From Intestinibacillus massiliensis (GTDB taxonomy: Bacteria > Bacillota > Clostridia > Oscillospirales > Butyricicoccaceae): a stretch of DNA of 64,000 nucleotides. The notes under the pieces were generated by a model. The model did no database searches, had not been told where the DNA came from, and saw only the letters and a list, made by a program, of their open reading frames with translations. The stretch lies in the NCBI GenBank assembly GCA_029267335.1, contig JAJUJC010000003.1, forward strand, positions 101,044-165,043, given 5' to 3'. Of this stretch, positions 48,608-57,918 are shown piece after piece. The translations under genes were made by a program, and so were the position numbers. Positions within the stretch are counted from its first letter, which is position 1, and each line of letters starts with the position of its first letter.

Positions 48608-49492
48608 ATGTTTGGATTTATCAGACCGGTCAAGTCCGAGCTGCGCGTGCGCGAACTGGACAGGTTCAAGGCGGTCTACTGCGGTCTGTGCCATGCGCTG
48701 CGCGCCCGATACGGACGACTCCACACGTTTTTCCTGAGCTATGACATGACATTTCTCGCACTCGTACTCGAGAGTATTCAGCCCGAGGGGGCGAACACGA
48801 TCGCATGCCGCTGTGATGCAAGTCCCTTGCGCAAAAAGAATGTGCTCGAGGCTGACGATGCGCTCGCGTGCACCGCAGATCTCAGCGTGCTGCTGACGTA
48901 TCATAAGCTGGGGGACACGGTCGCGGATGAGCGCGGCGTCAAACGTACAGCTGCGCGTGTGCTGCGTGTGCTCGTGCGGTCGGGGTATCGCCGCGCACAG
49001 CAGGCGCGCCCCGAAGCCGACCGCGTCATGCGCGAATGCCTTGCGCAGCTTGCCGCGGTCGAGCGTGACAAGCTGCCCTCGATTGACCGCGCCGCCGACC
49101 CGTTCGCGCGTCTGCTCGCGGGCTGTGTGCCCGTAGAGGATGGGATGGATGCGCGCGTGCTGCGCGAGCTGTTTTATCACATCGGGCGGTGGATCTACCT
49201 GATCGACGCCTGTTACGATGTGGCGGACGACTGGAAAAGCGGCAGCTATAATCCCGTGATCCTGCGCTACGAATTGCAGGAACCCGCGCTCGCGCCCGTG
49301 CACGACGCGCTCGAAACCACGCTGTCGCGTTCGCTCGCGGCGGTGTATGCCGCGTTTGCGTTGCTCGATGTCAGGCGCGACCGCGAGCTGATCGAAAATA
49401 TCATCTGTCTCGGGCTTCCACTCGTCACGAGACAGGTTTTAGACGGTACTTATCAACCGAACGGAGGACAAAGCAGGCATGGATCCTTATAA
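48608..49492 (+). CDS. DUF5685-family protein
   Basis: A 294-residue predominantly helical protein. The N-terminus (MFGFIRPVKSELRVRELDRF then YCGLCHALRARYG) with its CGLCH motif and FFLSYDMTFLAL is characteristic of this clostridial family. A second motif, WIYLIDACYDVADDWKSGSYNP near residue 200 (abbreviated in the family), contains acidic residues reminiscent of metal sites in isoprenoid-synthase-like helical bundles; this is only a resemblance. GGAGGCGAAAAGG precedes the ATG. The end overlaps the DnaJ-like gene by 14 bases. Confidence 0.78.
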   Translation: MFGFIRPVKSELRVRELDRFKAVYCGLCHALRARYGRLHTFFLSYDMTFLALVLESIQPEGANTIACRCDASPLRKKNVLEADDALACTADLSVLLTYHKLGDTVADERGVKRTAARVLRVLVRSGYRRAQQARPEADRVMRECLAQLAAVERDKLPSIDRAADPFARLLAGCVPVEDGMDARVLRELFYHIGRWIYLIDACYDVADDWKSGSYNPVILRYELQEPALAPVHDALETTLSRSLAAVYAAFALLDVRRDRELIENIICLGLPLVTRQVLDGTYQPNGGQSRHGSL

Positions 49493-50084
49493 AGTGCTCG
49501 GGGTGACCCCGGAAACCAGCGATGACGACGTCAAGCGCGCCTATCGTGAGCTTGCGCGCAAATATCATCCCGACAACTATGTGGGCAACCCGCTCGCCGA
49601 TCTTGCGGAAACCCGCATGAAAGAGATCAATGAGGCATACGACCAGATCATGAATGCACGCACGGGCAAAAGCAGCGGCGCGCAGACGGGCGCGGGGCAG
49701 GCATACGGCTACGGTTACGCCGGCGCGCAGACGGGCGCCTCCTCCAATCCCATGTACAGCCAGATTCGTGCGGCGATCAATGCGGGTAACCTCGCAATGG
49801 CGGAGGAAATGCTCCAGCGCACCCCGCAGCGCGACGCGGAATGGTATTTTTTGATGGGAAGCGTCTATTATAGAAAGGGTTGGTTCGATGAGGCGAGCCG
49901 CGCTTATACGCAGGCGTGCAATCTCGACCCCGCCAACGCGGAATACCGCAATGCGCTGAACATGCTCAACATGTCGGGCGGCTACGGCGGTTATCGTCCG
50001 ATGGCCACCGCTGGCGTGTGCGATTGCTGTACGCAGCTCGTGTGCTTGAGCTGCTGCTGTCAGAGCTGCGGAAGCGGGTGCTGA
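49479..50084 (+). CDS. DnaJ-domain protein with TPR-like segment and cysteine-rich tail
   Basis: A 201-residue protein. Residues 1-62 form a J domain (MDPYKVLGVTPETSDDDVKR) with the Hsp70-stimulating HPD in KYHPDNY. A glycine/alanine linker follows, then a TPR-like pair of helices (NAGNLAMAEEMLQRTPQRDA and GSVYYRKGWFDEASRAYTQA). The last 25 residues contain a dense cysteine cluster (GVCDCCTQLVCLSCCCQSC), possibly a metal site. The neighbours DUF5685 and a small membrane protein are closely spaced and likely form an operon. The role is probably as a specialised DnaK co-chaperone. Confidence 0.83.
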   Translation: MDPYKVLGVTPETSDDDVKRAYRELARKYHPDNYVGNPLADLAETRMKEINEAYDQIMNARTGKSSGAQTGAGQAYGYGYAGAQTGASSNPMYSQIRAAINAGNLAMAEEMLQRTPQRDAEWYFLMGSVYYRKGWFDEASRAYTQACNLDPANAEYRNALNMLNMSGGYGGYRPMATAGVCDCCTQLVCLSCCCQSCGSGC

Positions 50085-50088
50085 TGAC

Positions 50089-50589
50089 GTGCGGAACTCG
50101 CAGTTTGTCGCGCGTGGCGGCATGCTGACTGCGTTGTCGCTCGCGCTGCTACTGCTCGCGTCGGTGCTGCCGACCGGACAGCTCGGCGTGTGCGCCGCCG
50201 CGGGGATCGTGCCCGCTGTGCCGCTTGCGCGCGAACGCGTGCGTTTGGGTGTGCTCATTGGCGCCGCGACGACCGCGCTTGGCGCGATCCTCGTGCCGCG
50301 CAAGGGCGTCCTGTTTGCCTATGGGGTGTTCGCATGCTATACACTGGTCAAATACGCGGCGGAACGGCCGCGTCGTCGTTTTTTTGAGTGGAGCTGCAAA
50401 CTGCTCTACTGTAATGCCGCCGCGGCGACGGTTTGGGTGCTTATGCGCGCGGGGCTGTTGCCGGCGGTCGATCTGAGTGATCCGGCGGCGCTCGCTGCGC
50501 TTGTGATCCTGAATATTACGTTTATTGTCTATGATATTGCCTTTTCCAGGCTGATCGCGTTGTTTCGCCGGATGTTTCCGCGGGAATAG
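50089..50589 (+). CDS. Small integral membrane protein, unknown function
   Basis: A 166-residue protein with about five hydrophobic segments, including MLTALSLALLLLASVLP, GVCAAAGIVPAVPLA, GAATTALGAILVP and LAALVILNITFIVYDIA. No family was recognised. The GTG at 50089 starts four bases after the DnaJ-like stop; an ATG at 50122 is an alternative that begins at the first hydrophobic helix. The pattern of short helices with arginine-rich loops is like small clostridial proteins near J-domain genes. It lies before yicC, so it may belong to either operon. Confidence 0.65.
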   Translation: MRNSQFVARGGMLTALSLALLLLASVLPTGQLGVCAAAGIVPAVPLARERVRLGVLIGAATTALGAILVPRKGVLFAYGVFACYTLVKYAAERPRRRFFEWSCKLLYCNAAAATVWVLMRAGLLPAVDLSDPAALAALVILNITFIVYDIAFSRLIALFRRMFPRE

Positions 50590-50634
50590 CGCGTGAGAGG
50601 AACGAAAAAATCATCGAAAAGTGAGGATGTTGGT

Positions 50635-51510
50635 ATGAAAAGCATGACAGGCTACGGGCGGGCGCGGGAAACCATTTCCGACCGCGAGATCACGATCGAG
50701 CTGCGCGCTGTCAATCATCGCTACTTTGACTGCACGGTCAAGGCGCCGCGGATGTACGGTTTTCTTGAGGAAGCGGTCAAAAAAGCGGCAAACCGCCGCA
50801 TCGCACGCGGCAAGGTCGATCTGTATATCGCGATCAATGCTGCCGGCGCGAACGACGTGCGCATCGTGCTCAACGAAAAGGTCGCGGCGCAGTATCTGGA
50901 AGCACTCATTTCGCTGCGTGACCGGTTCAATGTGCGTGACGACATCAGTGTGATGGCGCTCGCCAAGCTGCCTGACGTGCTCGAAGCGGAAAAGGAAGAA
51001 GAGGATGCCGAGGCGCTCAAGGCGGACGTGCTGCGTGTATTTGAGCAGGCGGCGGATGCCTTTGACAGCATGCGCGAGGCGGAAGGCGAAAAGCTAGCCG
51101 CCGATGTTGCAGGCCGATTGGAAACCATCCTTGAACTGGTCGGCAAGGTGGAGCAGCGCTCGCCGGTCTGTGTGCGTGAATATCGCGAAAAGCTCGAAAA
51201 GCGTATGGCGGAGGTACTTGCAGATACCACAATCGAGCCGCAGCGCATCCTGACGGAAGCTGCGATCTTCGCGGACAAGACCGCGGTCGACGAGGAGACC
51301 GTGCGTCTGCGCAGCCATGTCGATCAGCTTGGCAAAATGCTGCATGAGCGCGAATCGGTCGGCCGCAAACTCGACTTTCTCGTGCAGGAGATGAACCGTG
51401 AGGCAAACACGATCGGCTCCAAGGCGAACGACGTCGCACTTGCGAACATCGTCGTCGCACTTAAGGCGGAGATTGAAAAGATCCGCGAGCAAATTCAAAA
51501 CATCGAATAA
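50635..51510 (+). CDS. YicC/YloC-family endoribonuclease
   Basis: A 291-residue member of the YicC family, recently recognised as RNases that participate in RNA turnover. The N-terminus MKSMTGYGRARE is nearly invariant, followed by VNHRYFDCTVKAPR. The C-terminal half is helical with DKTAVDEETVRLRSHVDQL and KLDFLVQEMNREANTIGSKA, the conserved C-terminal domain. ATG 50635 follows GAGGA by seven bases; an earlier GTG at 50593 is rejected. The order yicC, remA, gmk, rpoZ is a classic Firmicutes arrangement. Confidence 0.93.
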   Translation: MKSMTGYGRARETISDREITIELRAVNHRYFDCTVKAPRMYGFLEEAVKKAANRRIARGKVDLYIAINAAGANDVRIVLNEKVAAQYLEALISLRDRFNVRDDISVMALAKLPDVLEAEKEEEDAEALKADVLRVFEQAADAFDSMREAEGEKLAADVAGRLETILELVGKVEQRSPVCVREYREKLEKRMAEVLADTTIEPQRILTEAAIFADKTAVDEETVRLRSHVDQLGKMLHERESVGRKLDFLVQEMNREANTIGSKANDVALANIVVALKAEIEKIREQIQNIE

Positions 51511-51525
51511 AGGGGGAACGCGGGG

Positions 51526-51807
51526 ATGAGACTCATCAATATCGGCTTTGGCAATATGGTCTCCGCGGGTCGTATCATCGCGGTCGTCAGTCCGGAATCC
51601 GCGCCGATCAAGCGTATCGTGCAGGAAGCGCGAGATCGCAGCATGCTCATTGACGCGACGTATGGCAGACGCACGCGCGCCGTGCTCGTCATGGACAGCG
51701 ACCATGTGGTGCTGTCCGCGATCCAACCGGAAACCATCGCGGGTCGTCTCGGAGGACACAGCGAGCCTGCCGACCCCGCGGAGGAGGAGCTGGAACATGG
51801 CGAATAA
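51526..51807 (+). CDS. remA: RemA/DUF370-family regulator
   Basis: A 93-residue DNA-binding protein. The family-typical core [20 protein letters not shown] and [19 protein letters not shown] are complete, with a short acidic tail. In Bacillus RemA activates extracellular matrix and osmoprotection genes as a ring-shaped oligomer. In Clostridia orthologues lie between yicC and gmk, as here, and their targets are unknown. The end overlaps the gmk start by 11 bases. AAAGGGGG precedes the ATG. Confidence 0.88.
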   Translation: MRLINIGFGNMVSAGRIIAVVSPESAPIKRIVQEARDRSMLIDATYGRRTRAVLVMDSDHVVLSAIQPETIAGRLGGHSEPADPAEEELEHGE

Positions 51808-52390
51808 GGGTACTTTATATATCTTCACCGGTCCGTCGGGTACGGGTAAGGGCACGCTGCTGCGCGATGTGATGCGGCACGACGACAAGCTTTTTCTGTC
51901 GGTGTCCGCAACGACGCGCGCACCTCGCGAGGGCGAGACGCACGGTGTGCACTATTTCTTTTTGTCGCATGAGGAGTTTGACCGCCGCGTGGCGGCAGGG
52001 GAGTTTCTCGAGCACGCGACCTATGTCGGCAACAGCTACGGCACGCTCGAAGCACCCGTACAGCAGCATCTCGATGAGGGCAACGATGTCATCCTGGAGA
52101 TCGAGGTACAGGGCGCGCAGGCAGTACATGCCAAGCGTCCGGACGCGGTCATGATCTTCGTCGCGCCGCCGAGCTTTGAGGAGCTGGAAAAGAGGCTGAG
52201 CGGACGCGGTACGGAGCATGCGGACACGGTGCGTGCGCGGCTCGAGACCGCACGGATGGAGCTGACACATGCGTGCGAATTCGATTACATCATCGTCAAT
52301 GACGATCTCGAGGTCGCGACACGCGAGCTTGCGTCGATCTTTGTCGCAGAGCGCTGCCGTAACCGCGATAAACACCAAATTACGCTTTAA
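51797..52390 (+). CDS. gmk: Guanylate kinase
   Basis: The essential kinase converting GMP to GDP with ATP, 197 residues. It has the P-loop [15 protein letters not shown] near residue 11, the GMP-binding [19 protein letters not shown] near 36 and [15 protein letters not shown] near 70, and a lid [13 protein letters not shown] (starting at RL). ATG 51797 is preceded by GAGGAGGAG, which lies inside the remA coding sequence, so the two are coupled. The product feeds GTP and ppGpp metabolism, which fits its place in an information-processing cluster. Confidence 0.97.
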   Translation: MANKGTLYIFTGPSGTGKGTLLRDVMRHDDKLFLSVSATTRAPREGETHGVHYFFLSHEEFDRRVAAGEFLEHATYVGNSYGTLEAPVQQHLDEGNDVILEIEVQGAQAVHAKRPDAVMIFVAPPSFEELEKRLSGRGTEHADTVRARLETARMELTHACEFDYIIVNDDLEVATRELASIFVAERCRNRDKHQITL

Positions 52391-52424
52391 AAATTCATCT
52401 ATTATAAAAGAAGAGGGTAAAATT

Positions 52425-52742
52425 ATGCTGAAACCATCCATGCAGGAACTGCTCAAGAAAGTCGGAAACCGTTATCTGCTCGTCAATCTGGCCGCGCAGC
52501 GCGCACGCGACATCTCGGAGGAAGCGGAAGAAAACGGCGATATTCTGGATGAAAAATCGGTCAAAATGGCACTTGATGAGATCGTAGACGGTTCGATCGT
52601 CTATCAGGAAGGCCCGCGCGTCGAGCGTGTGATCCCGACCGTGCCGTCGACCGACCTGTCCGGTACGCTCGACCTTGATTTTGAGGACAGCGAGGACGAG
52701 GACACTGAGAAGGACGATCTGTTTGAGGACGAGGACGAATAA
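52425..52742 (+). CDS. rpoZ: DNA-directed RNA polymerase omega subunit
   Basis: The omega subunit helps assemble RNA polymerase by holding the beta' subunit. The 105-residue protein begins MLKPSMQELLKKVGNRYLLV and has the omega core NLAAQRARDISEEAEE and KMALDEIVDGSI. An unusually long acidic tail extends from residue 85 (DFEDSEDEDTEKDDLFEDE). AAGAGGG precedes the ATG. It sits between gmk and coaBC, the standard arrangement. Confidence 0.94.
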   Translation: MLKPSMQELLKKVGNRYLLVNLAAQRARDISEEAEENGDILDEKSVKMALDEIVDGSIVYQEGPRVERVIPTVPSTDLSGTLDLDFEDSEDEDTEKDDLFEDEDE

Positions 52743-52745
52743 GCC

Positions 52746-53948
52746 ATGCGCTTACAGGGAAAAAACATTGTTTTATGCGTGACGGGCAGCATCGCCGCTT
52801 ACAAAGCGGCGGATCTGACCTCGCGCCTGCGCAAGCAGGGGGCGGAGGTCTATGTGATCATGACAAAGTCCGCCTGTGAGTTTATCGCGCCGCTCACGTT
52901 TGAATCGCTCAGCGGGCATCCGGTCGTGAGCGATATGTTCGCACGTGTGCAAAGCTGGGAGGTCGAACACATCTCGCTGGCAAAGCGCGCGGATGTGTTC
53001 GCGATCGTGCCCGCGACCGCAAATGTCATCGGCAAGGCGGCGTGTGGCATTGCCGACGATATGCTCACGACCACGCTGCTCGCAACGCGTGCGCCGGTCG
53101 TGATCGCACCCGCGATGAACACCGGCATGTACGAAAATCCGATCGTACAGCAGAATATCCAAACACTCAAGGCACGCGGCATGCACTTTGTCGAGCCGGC
53201 CGTCGGGCATCTGGCGTGCGGGGAGACAGGTCGGGGCAAGCTCGCAGACCCGGAATGTATCGAACAGGTCATCGCGGACGCGCTCACCGTGCGGGACTGC
53301 GAGGGCCTTTCTGTGCTTGTCACAGCGGGTCCGACACAGGAGTCGCTCGACCCCGTGCGTTTTCTGACGAACCATTCCACCGGCAAAATGGGCTATGCCA
53401 TCGCGGCACGCGCGCGTGCACGCGGCGCAAAAGTCACGCTCGTCACAGGACCGGTCGCGATCGTGCCCCCCGTCGGTGTGGAGGTCGTACCGGTGCGCTC
53501 GGCGTGCGAGATGCGCGACGCGGTGATGCAGCGGCTGCCGCAGCAGGATGTCGTCATCAAGGCAGCGGCAGTCGGGGATTATCGTCCCTCAACCGAAGCG
53601 GACGATAAGCTCAAGAAAAAAGACGGGGAAATGACCATCGAACTCATCCGCAACCCCGATATTCTGGGGGAAATTGGCCAAAATAAAACCAATGCGCAGA
53701 CTGTGTGCGGCTTTTCCATGGAAACGCGCGACCTGCTTGAAAACTCGCGCGCCAAGCTCGAAAAGAAGAACTGCGACCTCATGGTGGCAAATAATCTCAA
53801 GATCGCGGGCGCGGGATTTGCGGGCGATACTAACATCGTCACGCTGCTCTATCGTGACGGCACGACCGAAGCGGTCGACCTGATGCGCAAGGACGAATTA
53901 GCTGATCTCCTGCTTGACCGTCTGCTCGCCCTGCACCGGAGCAAGTAA
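52746..53948 (+). CDS. coaBC: Bifunctional phosphopantothenoylcysteine decarboxylase/synthetase
   Basis: The fused enzyme catalyses two central steps of coenzyme A synthesis: joining 4'-phosphopantothenate to cysteine, then decarboxylation. The CoaC half (residues 1-190) has LCVTGSIAAYKAADL, VPATANVIGKAACGIADDM and APAMNTGMYENPIV. The CoaB half has VTAGPTQESLDPVRFLTNHS, KAAAVGDYRP and ELIRNPDILGEIG. Total 400 residues, as usual. The start follows the rpoZ stop by three bases, so translation is coupled. Together with two coaX genes in the window it covers the pathway's first three steps. Confidence 0.95.
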   Translation: MRLQGKNIVLCVTGSIAAYKAADLTSRLRKQGAEVYVIMTKSACEFIAPLTFESLSGHPVVSDMFARVQSWEVEHISLAKRADVFAIVPATANVIGKAACGIADDMLTTTLLATRAPVVIAPAMNTGMYENPIVQQNIQTLKARGMHFVEPAVGHLACGETGRGKLADPECIEQVIADALTVRDCEGLSVLVTAGPTQESLDPVRFLTNHSTGKMGYAIAARARARGAKVTLVTGPVAIVPPVGVEVVPVRSACEMRDAVMQRLPQQDVVIKAAAVGDYRPSTEADDKLKKKDGEMTIELIRNPDILGEIGQNKTNAQTVCGFSMETRDLLENSRAKLEKKNCDLMVANNLKIAGAGFAGDTNIVTLLYRDGTTEAVDLMRKDELADLLLDRLLALHRSK

Positions 53949-53949
53949 C

Positions 53950-56418
53950 ATGGGACGTGTGTGCGCGGTAGCGGTCGACGCGGCAACTTATGCCATTGAC
54001 AAGCTGTATGATTATCTTGTGCCCGACGCGTTAGTCGCGCGCGCGCAGGTGGGATGCCGCGTGCTTGTACCGTTCGGACGAGGCAATTTGCGCAGTGAGG
54101 GTATCCTGCTTGCGTTCCGCGAGGAGCAGGCGGCGGGCAAGACACTCAAACCGCTGTCAGAGGTGCTTGACGACCGTCCGGTACTTGATGAAGCGATGAT
54201 CCGTCTTGCTGCGCACATGCGTGAGCAGCTTTACTGCACCTTTTTTGACTGTGTGCGTGTTATGCTGCCTGCAGGGCTGTGGTTCAAGCGGCGTGAGGGC
54301 TATGCGCTTGCACCCGGCGTGACGGAGAGCCGACTGCTTGCGCTGCAAAGCGAGGAGGGCGACACCGGAAAGCTGCTATCGCTGTTTTCGCTCGAAAATC
54401 CGATCTGCCTGCTGCCGGAAATTACGCAGGCGATGGATGGGCGCAACATGATACCGCAACTTGATTTGCTGTGCGCGCAGGGGGTTCTGACCTATCGCAG
54501 CAACACCTTGCAGCGCACGCAGGACAAGACAGAGCGTATGTATGAACTTGCAATTGAGCCGGACGACGCGCTGCGCCGCGCAGGACGGGGGCGCAGTCCG
54601 GTGCGTATGGACATCATTTCGTGCCTGTCGGATGGCGGTGCGCTGAGCGCGCACGAACTATGCTATATGACCGGTGCGACTGACGGGATTTTGCGTGCGA
54701 TGGTCAAAAGCGGGCTGCTGCACGCCTTTCGCGAGGAGCGTCTGCGCACACCGGATTATTCCGATGTTCCGCCCGCGCCGCCTATCGTGTTGAGCACTGC
54801 ACAGCAAGCGGTCTACGACGGGCTGTCCGCGCTCGCGCAAGGGGAGCGTGCAGCGGCAGCGCTGCTGTTCGGCGTGACCGGCAGCGGTAAAACGTTACTG
54901 TATATCAAGCTCATCGCGGACGTTCTCGCACGCGGGCGCGGCGCGATTGTGCTCGTACCCGAAATCGGGCTGACGCCGCAGGTCATCCGCACGTTCGTGT
55001 CGCATTTTGGCGATCAGGTCGCGGTGTTGCACTCTGCACTGTCCGCGGGGGAGCGGTATGACAGTTGGAAGAAAATCCGTGCGGGTGACGCGCGTGTCGT
55101 CATTGGCACACGTTCCGCGGTCTTTGCGCCGGTGGAGCGGTTGGGTGTGCTCATTGTGGACGAGGAGCAGGATGCCGCGTACAAATCCGAGCAGTCGCCG
55201 CGCTATCATGCGCGCGACATCGCGAAATACCGTGCTGCGCAGTCGAACGCGCTGCTTGTGCTCGGCTCTGCAACGCCGTCGATCGAAAGCTATTACGGTG
55301 CGCAACAGGGCCGATATCCGATGTTCCGGCTGAGTGAGCGCTATCTGGGCGCGGAGCTGCCGCAGGTCGTCATCAGTGACATGCGCGGGCTTATGCGGCA
55401 GGGGATTGATGGTTCAATCGGGCCGATGCTGCGCGACGAGATCACGCGCAACCTCGAAAACCGGCAGCAGACGATTCTGTTTCTCAACCGGCGGGGCAAC
55501 AGTCGCGTGATTGCATGCGCGATGTGCGGCTGGGTGCCGGAGTGTCCTTCGTGCTCGACGACGCTGACGTATCATTCCGCAAATGGGCGTGCCATGTGCC
55601 ATTACTGCGGATATTCCATTAAAGTTACGGAAAACTGCCCGCAATGTGGCAGTATCCATTTGCATACCGAAACGCCTGGCACACAGCGCGTAGAGGAAGA
55701 ACTGCATGAGCTGTTCCCGTCCGCGCGTGTACTGCGCATGGACGCGGATACGACCGGCACGCGCGGCGCGCACGAAAAGCTGCTCAAGACCTTTGGGGCG
55801 GGACGGGCGGACATTCTGCTCGGCACTCAAATGGTCACAAAGGGTCTGGATTTTGAAAATGTGACACTGGTCGGTGTGTTAGACGCGGATCAAAGCCTGT
55901 ACGCGCAGGATTACCGTGCGCGCGAGCGCACGTTTTCACTCATCACGCAGGTGGTCGGCCGCGCGGGTCGGCGCTTTGCCAACGGTCGCGCGGTCATCCA
56001 GACCTATAGTCCCTCGCATGAGGTCATCCTCGCCGCAGCACGGCAGGATTATGAGGCGTTTTATGCACTCGAGATCGAGCAGCGCGGCGCGCTGCGGTAT
56101 CCGCCCATCGAGCAGCTTCTCGTGCTGACCGCGACGGGCGAGATCGAGCAGCAGGTACTCGCGGCACTTGTGCGGCTCAAGACCCGCCTCGAGGGGCTGA
56201 TGGAGGGGCAGTTCGCGGATTTTAAATATCCCGTGCTCGGCCCTGCACCCGCGAGCGTTGTGCGCGTCAGCGGACGGTATCGCTATCATCTGTCGCTGCG
56301 CTGTCCGGACAACAAACGCCGCCGCGCGCTCATTTCAGGCGTGATGCGCGAGTTCGCCGCAGACAAACAAAACCGCGGCGTCAGCCTGTTCGCGGACCGC
56401 AATCCCGACGCGCTATGA
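53950..56418 (+). CDS. priA: Primosomal protein N' (replication restart helicase)
   Basis: PriA recognises abandoned forks and D-loops and reloads the replicative helicase. The 822-residue protein has an N-terminal 3'-DNA-binding region (VDAATYAIDKLYDYLVPD). The helicase core carries Walker A GVTGSGKTLLYIK near residue 315 and Walker B VDEEQDAAYKSEQSPRYH. A zinc-binding insertion with eight cysteines (CAMCGWVPECPSC ... CHYCG ... CPQCG) and motif VI VVGRAGRR are also present. The start ATG shares the region of the coaBC stop, two bases later. It is full length. Confidence 0.96.
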   Translation: MGRVCAVAVDAATYAIDKLYDYLVPDALVARAQVGCRVLVPFGRGNLRSEGILLAFREEQAAGKTLKPLSEVLDDRPVLDEAMIRLAAHMREQLYCTFFDCVRVMLPAGLWFKRREGYALAPGVTESRLLALQSEEGDTGKLLSLFSLENPICLLPEITQAMDGRNMIPQLDLLCAQGVLTYRSNTLQRTQDKTERMYELAIEPDDALRRAGRGRSPVRMDIISCLSDGGALSAHELCYMTGATDGILRAMVKSGLLHAFREERLRTPDYSDVPPAPPIVLSTAQQAVYDGLSALAQGERAAAALLFGVTGSGKTLLYIKLIADVLARGRGAIVLVPEIGLTPQVIRTFVSHFGDQVAVLHSALSAGERYDSWKKIRAGDARVVIGTRSAVFAPVERLGVLIVDEEQDAAYKSEQSPRYHARDIAKYRAAQSNALLVLGSATPSIESYYGAQQGRYPMFRLSERYLGAELPQVVISDMRGLMRQGIDGSIGPMLRDEITRNLENRQQTILFLNRRGNSRVIACAMCGWVPECPSCSTTLTYHSANGRAMCHYCGYSIKVTENCPQCGSIHLHTETPGTQRVEEELHELFPSARVLRMDADTTGTRGAHEKLLKTFGAGRADILLGTQMVTKGLDFENVTLVGVLDADQSLYAQDYRARERTFSLITQVVGRAGRRFANGRAVIQTYSPSHEVILAAARQDYEAFYALEIEQRGALRYPPIEQLLVLTATGEIEQQVLAALVRLKTRLEGLMEGQFADFKYPVLGPAPASVVRVSGRYRYHLSLRCPDNKRRRALISGVMREFAADKQNRGVSLFADRNPDAL

Positions 56419-56458
56419 TACAACCGGATTCCATCTATTTGATAAAGGAGATGTCAAA

Positions 56459-56941
56459 ATGGCTTTGCGTAATATTCTGAAACAGGGCGACGAGACCCTT
56501 GCTAAACACTGCCGACCGGTCACGGTCTTTGATGAGCGCCTACACACGCTGCTCGATGACATGCGCGAAACCCTCATCGAGTCCGGCGGCGTCGGACTTG
56601 CCGCGCCGCAGATCGGCATTTTGCGCCGCGTCGTCGTGCTGCTCGATGTCAACCAAGACCCCGAAGAACTGATCGAACTCGTCAACCCCGAGGTCATCGA
56701 GCAGTCGGACGAGGCGCGCGTCGTCGAAGGCTGTCTGTCCGTTCCGGGCGTGTACGGCTATGTCACCCGTCCGCAGCACGCGGTCATCCGCGCGCAGGAT
56801 CGCTTCGGCAACTGGTTTGAGCGTGCGGGCGAGGGCATCGTTGCGCAGTGCTTCTGCCACGAGACCGAGCATTTGGACGGACATCTTTTCACCGAAAAGG
56901 TGGAAGAATATGTGGAAATGGAGCAGGAGAACGAATCATGA
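56459..56941 (+). CDS. def: Peptide deformylase
   Basis: The metalloenzyme removes the formyl group from nascent N-terminal methionine. The 160-residue protein has all three signatures: GGVGLAAPQIGI near residue 43, EGCLSVPGVYG near 90 and FCHETEHLDGHLF near 132 with the HExxH metal site. Iron or nickel is usual in the family. GGAGATG precedes ATG 56459. It overlaps fmt by four bases; formylation and deformylation are thus coupled. Confidence 0.97.
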   Translation: MALRNILKQGDETLAKHCRPVTVFDERLHTLLDDMRETLIESGGVGLAAPQIGILRRVVVLLDVNQDPEELIELVNPEVIEQSDEARVVEGCLSVPGVYGYVTRPQHAVIRAQDRFGNWFERAGEGIVAQCFCHETEHLDGHLFTEKVEEYVEMEQENES

Positions 56942-57867
56942 GAATCGTTTTCATGGGGACACCGGATTTCGCCGTGCCCTCGCTCGAGCGGCTGATCGCG
57001 GATGGTCATGAGATTGTGGGCGTATTCACACAGCCCGACAAGCCGCAGGGACGCAAAATGGTCCTGACCCCGTCCGAGGTCAAGCAGGCGGCGCTGCGGC
57101 ACGAATTGACCGTGTATCAGCCCGAGACCTTTAAAAACGGTGCGTGCGAGGAATTGCTGCGCACCCTAGCGCCGGAACTGATCGTTGTCGTCGCGTACGG
57201 CAAGCTGCTGCCCAAATATGTGCTCGAGCTGCCGCGTTACGGCTGCATCAATGTGCACGGCTCGCTGCTGCCGCGTTGGCGCGGTGCAGCGCCCATCCAG
57301 TGGTCGGTCATTGCGGGCGATACGCACGCGGGCGTGACGACCATGCAGATGGATGTCGGACTGGATACGGGCGACATGCTGCTGACCTACGAAACGCCGG
57401 TCGGCGCACGCGAGACAGCGGGGGAGCTGTATGAGCGGCTGTCCTACGCGGGCGCGGAATTACTGAGCGAGACACTGGAGCACTTGCAGGCGGGCACGCT
57501 GACGCCGGTCAAGCAAGACGACGCACAGTCGTGCTATGCGGTGATGCTCGACAAAAAAATCGCGCTCATCGACTGGTATCGCCCCGCGCGCGAGCTTGAT
57601 TGTCTGATTCGCGGGCTCAATCCGTGGCCGATCGCGCTCACAACGCTGCACGGCGAGCGTATGAAGGTGTTCACCGCAGTGCCGGTCGAGGGACAGGGCA
57701 CACCGGGGGAAGTGCTGGACGCAGACGTCAAGCGCGGTCTGACGGTCGCGTGCGGCGAGGGTGCGCTGTGCATCACAGAGCTGCAAATGGTCGGCGGTAA
57801 ACGCATGCATGCGGGGGACTATTTGCGCGGGCATGCGGTCGCGCCGGGCGCGCGGCTCGGGGAGTAA
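56938..57867 (+). CDS. fmt: Methionyl-tRNA formyltransferase
   Basis: The enzyme formylates initiator methionyl-tRNA using 10-formyltetrahydrofolate. The 309-residue protein has MRIVFMGTPDFAVPSLERL at the start, PDKPQGRKMV, and the catalytic NVHGSLLPRWRGAAPIQWS near residue 108. MDVGLDTGDML is also seen. The C-terminal tRNA-binding barrel lies from about residue 210. The ATG overlaps the def stop (ATGA). The glyA product elsewhere in the window supplies one-carbon units to the same folate pool. Confidence 0.97.
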   Translation: MRIVFMGTPDFAVPSLERLIADGHEIVGVFTQPDKPQGRKMVLTPSEVKQAALRHELTVYQPETFKNGACEELLRTLAPELIVVVAYGKLLPKYVLELPRYGCINVHGSLLPRWRGAAPIQWSVIAGDTHAGVTTMQMDVGLDTGDMLLTYETPVGARETAGELYERLSYAGAELLSETLEHLQAGTLTPVKQDDAQSCYAVMLDKKIALIDWYRPARELDCLIRGLNPWPIALTTLHGERMKVFTAVPVEGQGTPGEVLDADVKRGLTVACGEGALCITELQMVGGKRMHAGDYLRGHAVAPGARLGE

Positions 57868-57918
57868 ACGAGAAACCGCAGGAAATCCACCCAACGGAAG
57901 AAGAACGGAGATTATACG

